Assembly (NCBI GenBank): GCA_021464525.1
Contig: JADRCO010001198.1
Location: 1-21,513, forward strand
Direction of reading: 5' to 3'
From: Rhizophagus sp. LPA8_4_AMF
Taxonomy: Eukaryota; Glomeromycota; Glomeromycetes; Glomerales; Glomeraceae
Length of the DNA stretch: 21,513 bases
The translations under genes were made by a program, and so were the position numbers. Shown here piece after piece: positions 20,521-21,513 of this stretch. The first letter of the stretch is position 1; every line of letters starts with the position of its first letter. The notes beneath the pieces were generated by a model that worked only from the letters and a program-made list of their open reading frames with translations, had not been told where the DNA came from and did no database searches.

Positions 20521-21052
20521 AAAACGTAAAATTACCACCATATTACTATTTTTCGTAAATTTACACATACAATAATTACGTTTAAAAATTCTTTATTTAT
20601 ATTTAGAGAAATTACAATTTCGACAATTGATTATTTCATTTAGCGTATATTCGGAAATTTCATTTCTTATATCAATACTCGTTTTATTTTATTGATAAAT
20701 CTGATTTTTTTTTTCTACGATAGAACCAAAATTCGAATACCATTTGATAGTAACATTTTTAAAAGCCATTATTTTTTTTATGCAATTATGCCGACATCTT
20801 AAGATTTTTATGTAAAGACATATAATCGGAAAATTGAAATCACAAACACTTTTATTTAAAAAAATTTTTGAGGTGGTAATAATTTACTTTATGATGACCG
20901 CATTATGATTTATTATATAATCGGGAATTTTTAAGAATAAATCCAATTATCAAACTACAGCTAATATTTTTTTTTACTACAACCTGTTTACTACGTTACT
21001 TTTTAATATAAATTCATTACATATCAATGATATCACATAATTTACAAATTGT
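20521..21052. other. Gene-free AT-rich stretch downstream of copy C
   Basis: I see no gene, TIR element or RNA here. Homopolymer T and A runs are frequent. Confidence 0.5.
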
Positions 21053-21179
21053 TTAAAGTAAGATTAATATCCAATAATAATGACCGGCACTTGATGTTAT
21101 TTGAGCAAAACGACCACGTTTATCAAAATGACTTCTAGATTGATGCTGATACAGCAAATGATTTGGATCTAGAAGGTTT
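21053..21179 (-). CDS. Possible terminal exon of an unseen minus-strand gene
   Basis: After an AG at 21180-21181 a 41-codon block reads NLLDPNHLLYQHQSRSHFDK followed by RGRFAQITSSAGHYYW, a short hydrophobic end and a TAA at 21055-21053. The composition (R, G, H, Q and W-rich in a very AT-rich setting) looks coding. No start codon is present, so any gene would begin further right or outside the window. It could equally be a relic. The family is not recognised. Confidence 0.35.
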
Positions 21180-21513
21180 CTTGTAAATTGTGTTTACGAG
21201 TTAGTATATGGTAGGGAAACGGGAACTGTTAAAAGCCCGTCGCACTGCTTAATAGTGAAAAAAATAAAAGGGAAAAATATCGATAAAATTAAAGTGATGC
21301 AAAAAATCGAAGGATGAAAAGGGATACATATAAAAAGTGTATAATCAATAATCGAAAAAAAGAAGGAAGCGGAGTACTAGTTTGTTAAAAAAGGAAATCG
21401 GAAGAAAGGAAGGTAGGGGTTAACACAATTAGTAGATGACCGTGCAGTAGGGATTGGACCAAAATCGAATTAATCGAAAATCGAATCAGAATCGATTAAT
21501 CGAAAATCGCACC
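21180..21513. other. Purine-rich right end with AATCGATTAATCG-type repeats
   Basis: Positions 21250-21420 are unusually purine-rich on the plus strand. At 21461-21509 the motif AATCGA(A/T)TAATCGAAAATCG occurs twice, six bases apart. No gene is seen. Confidence 0.55.

Noticed and set aside
1..21513. CRISPR arrays, rRNA genes and bacterial-type operons or terminators
   Set aside because: None seen. The spliced genes and repeat types indicate a eukaryotic nuclear sequence.

Overview
The window looks like nuclear DNA of an arbuscular mycorrhizal fungus (Glomeromycotina, most likely Rhizophagus or a close relative). The reasons are very high A+T content, short AT-rich introns running GTAAG...TAG, a dense background of small inverted-repeat elements, and a locally multiplied family of zinc-ribbon plus tyrosine-kinase-like (TKL) proteins of a type I associate with these fungi. 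This placement comes from recognition and was not confirmed by a search.

Layout. Positions 1-1111 are non-coding with a long hairpin. Kinase-like gene A (1112-3124, +) has three exons. From 3125 to 5826 there is a pogo/Tc1-type MITE, a fold-back hairpin and a possible short coding relic. A nine-exon multi-pass membrane protein gene (5827-7603, -) is divergent, across 243 bp, from a five-exon bitopic or two-pass membrane protein gene (7847-9448, +). The stretch 9449-12955 holds a TIR element with telomere-like TTAGGG units and a broken minus-strand gene (10200-11033). A second decayed gene (12956-15076, +) carries two small TIR transposons, one of them hAT-like with a perfect 8-bp target duplication. 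Downstream lie a fold-back and another TIR element. Kinase-like genes B (15843-17428, -) and C (19206-20520, +) stand head to head. The right end has a possible minus-strand terminal exon and simple repeats.

The three kinase-like genes are paralogues with one shared phase-0 intron placed exactly at the helix-C glutamate position. All three replace the catalytic HRD aspartate with histidine (HGHLHGGN) and the helix-C glutamate with glutamine. They keep the VIK-type lysine and the DFG-position aspartate (DTG). I therefore read them as pseudokinases that may still bind nucleotide. Copy A has a GC-AG intron, an intron swollen to 684 nt, and a first intron made largely of a TIR element. In the membrane-protein gene, introns 2 and 3 are near copies of each other. 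The most promising points are the pseudokinase cluster, the intron origins (element-derived, and duplicated), and the divergent membrane pair.
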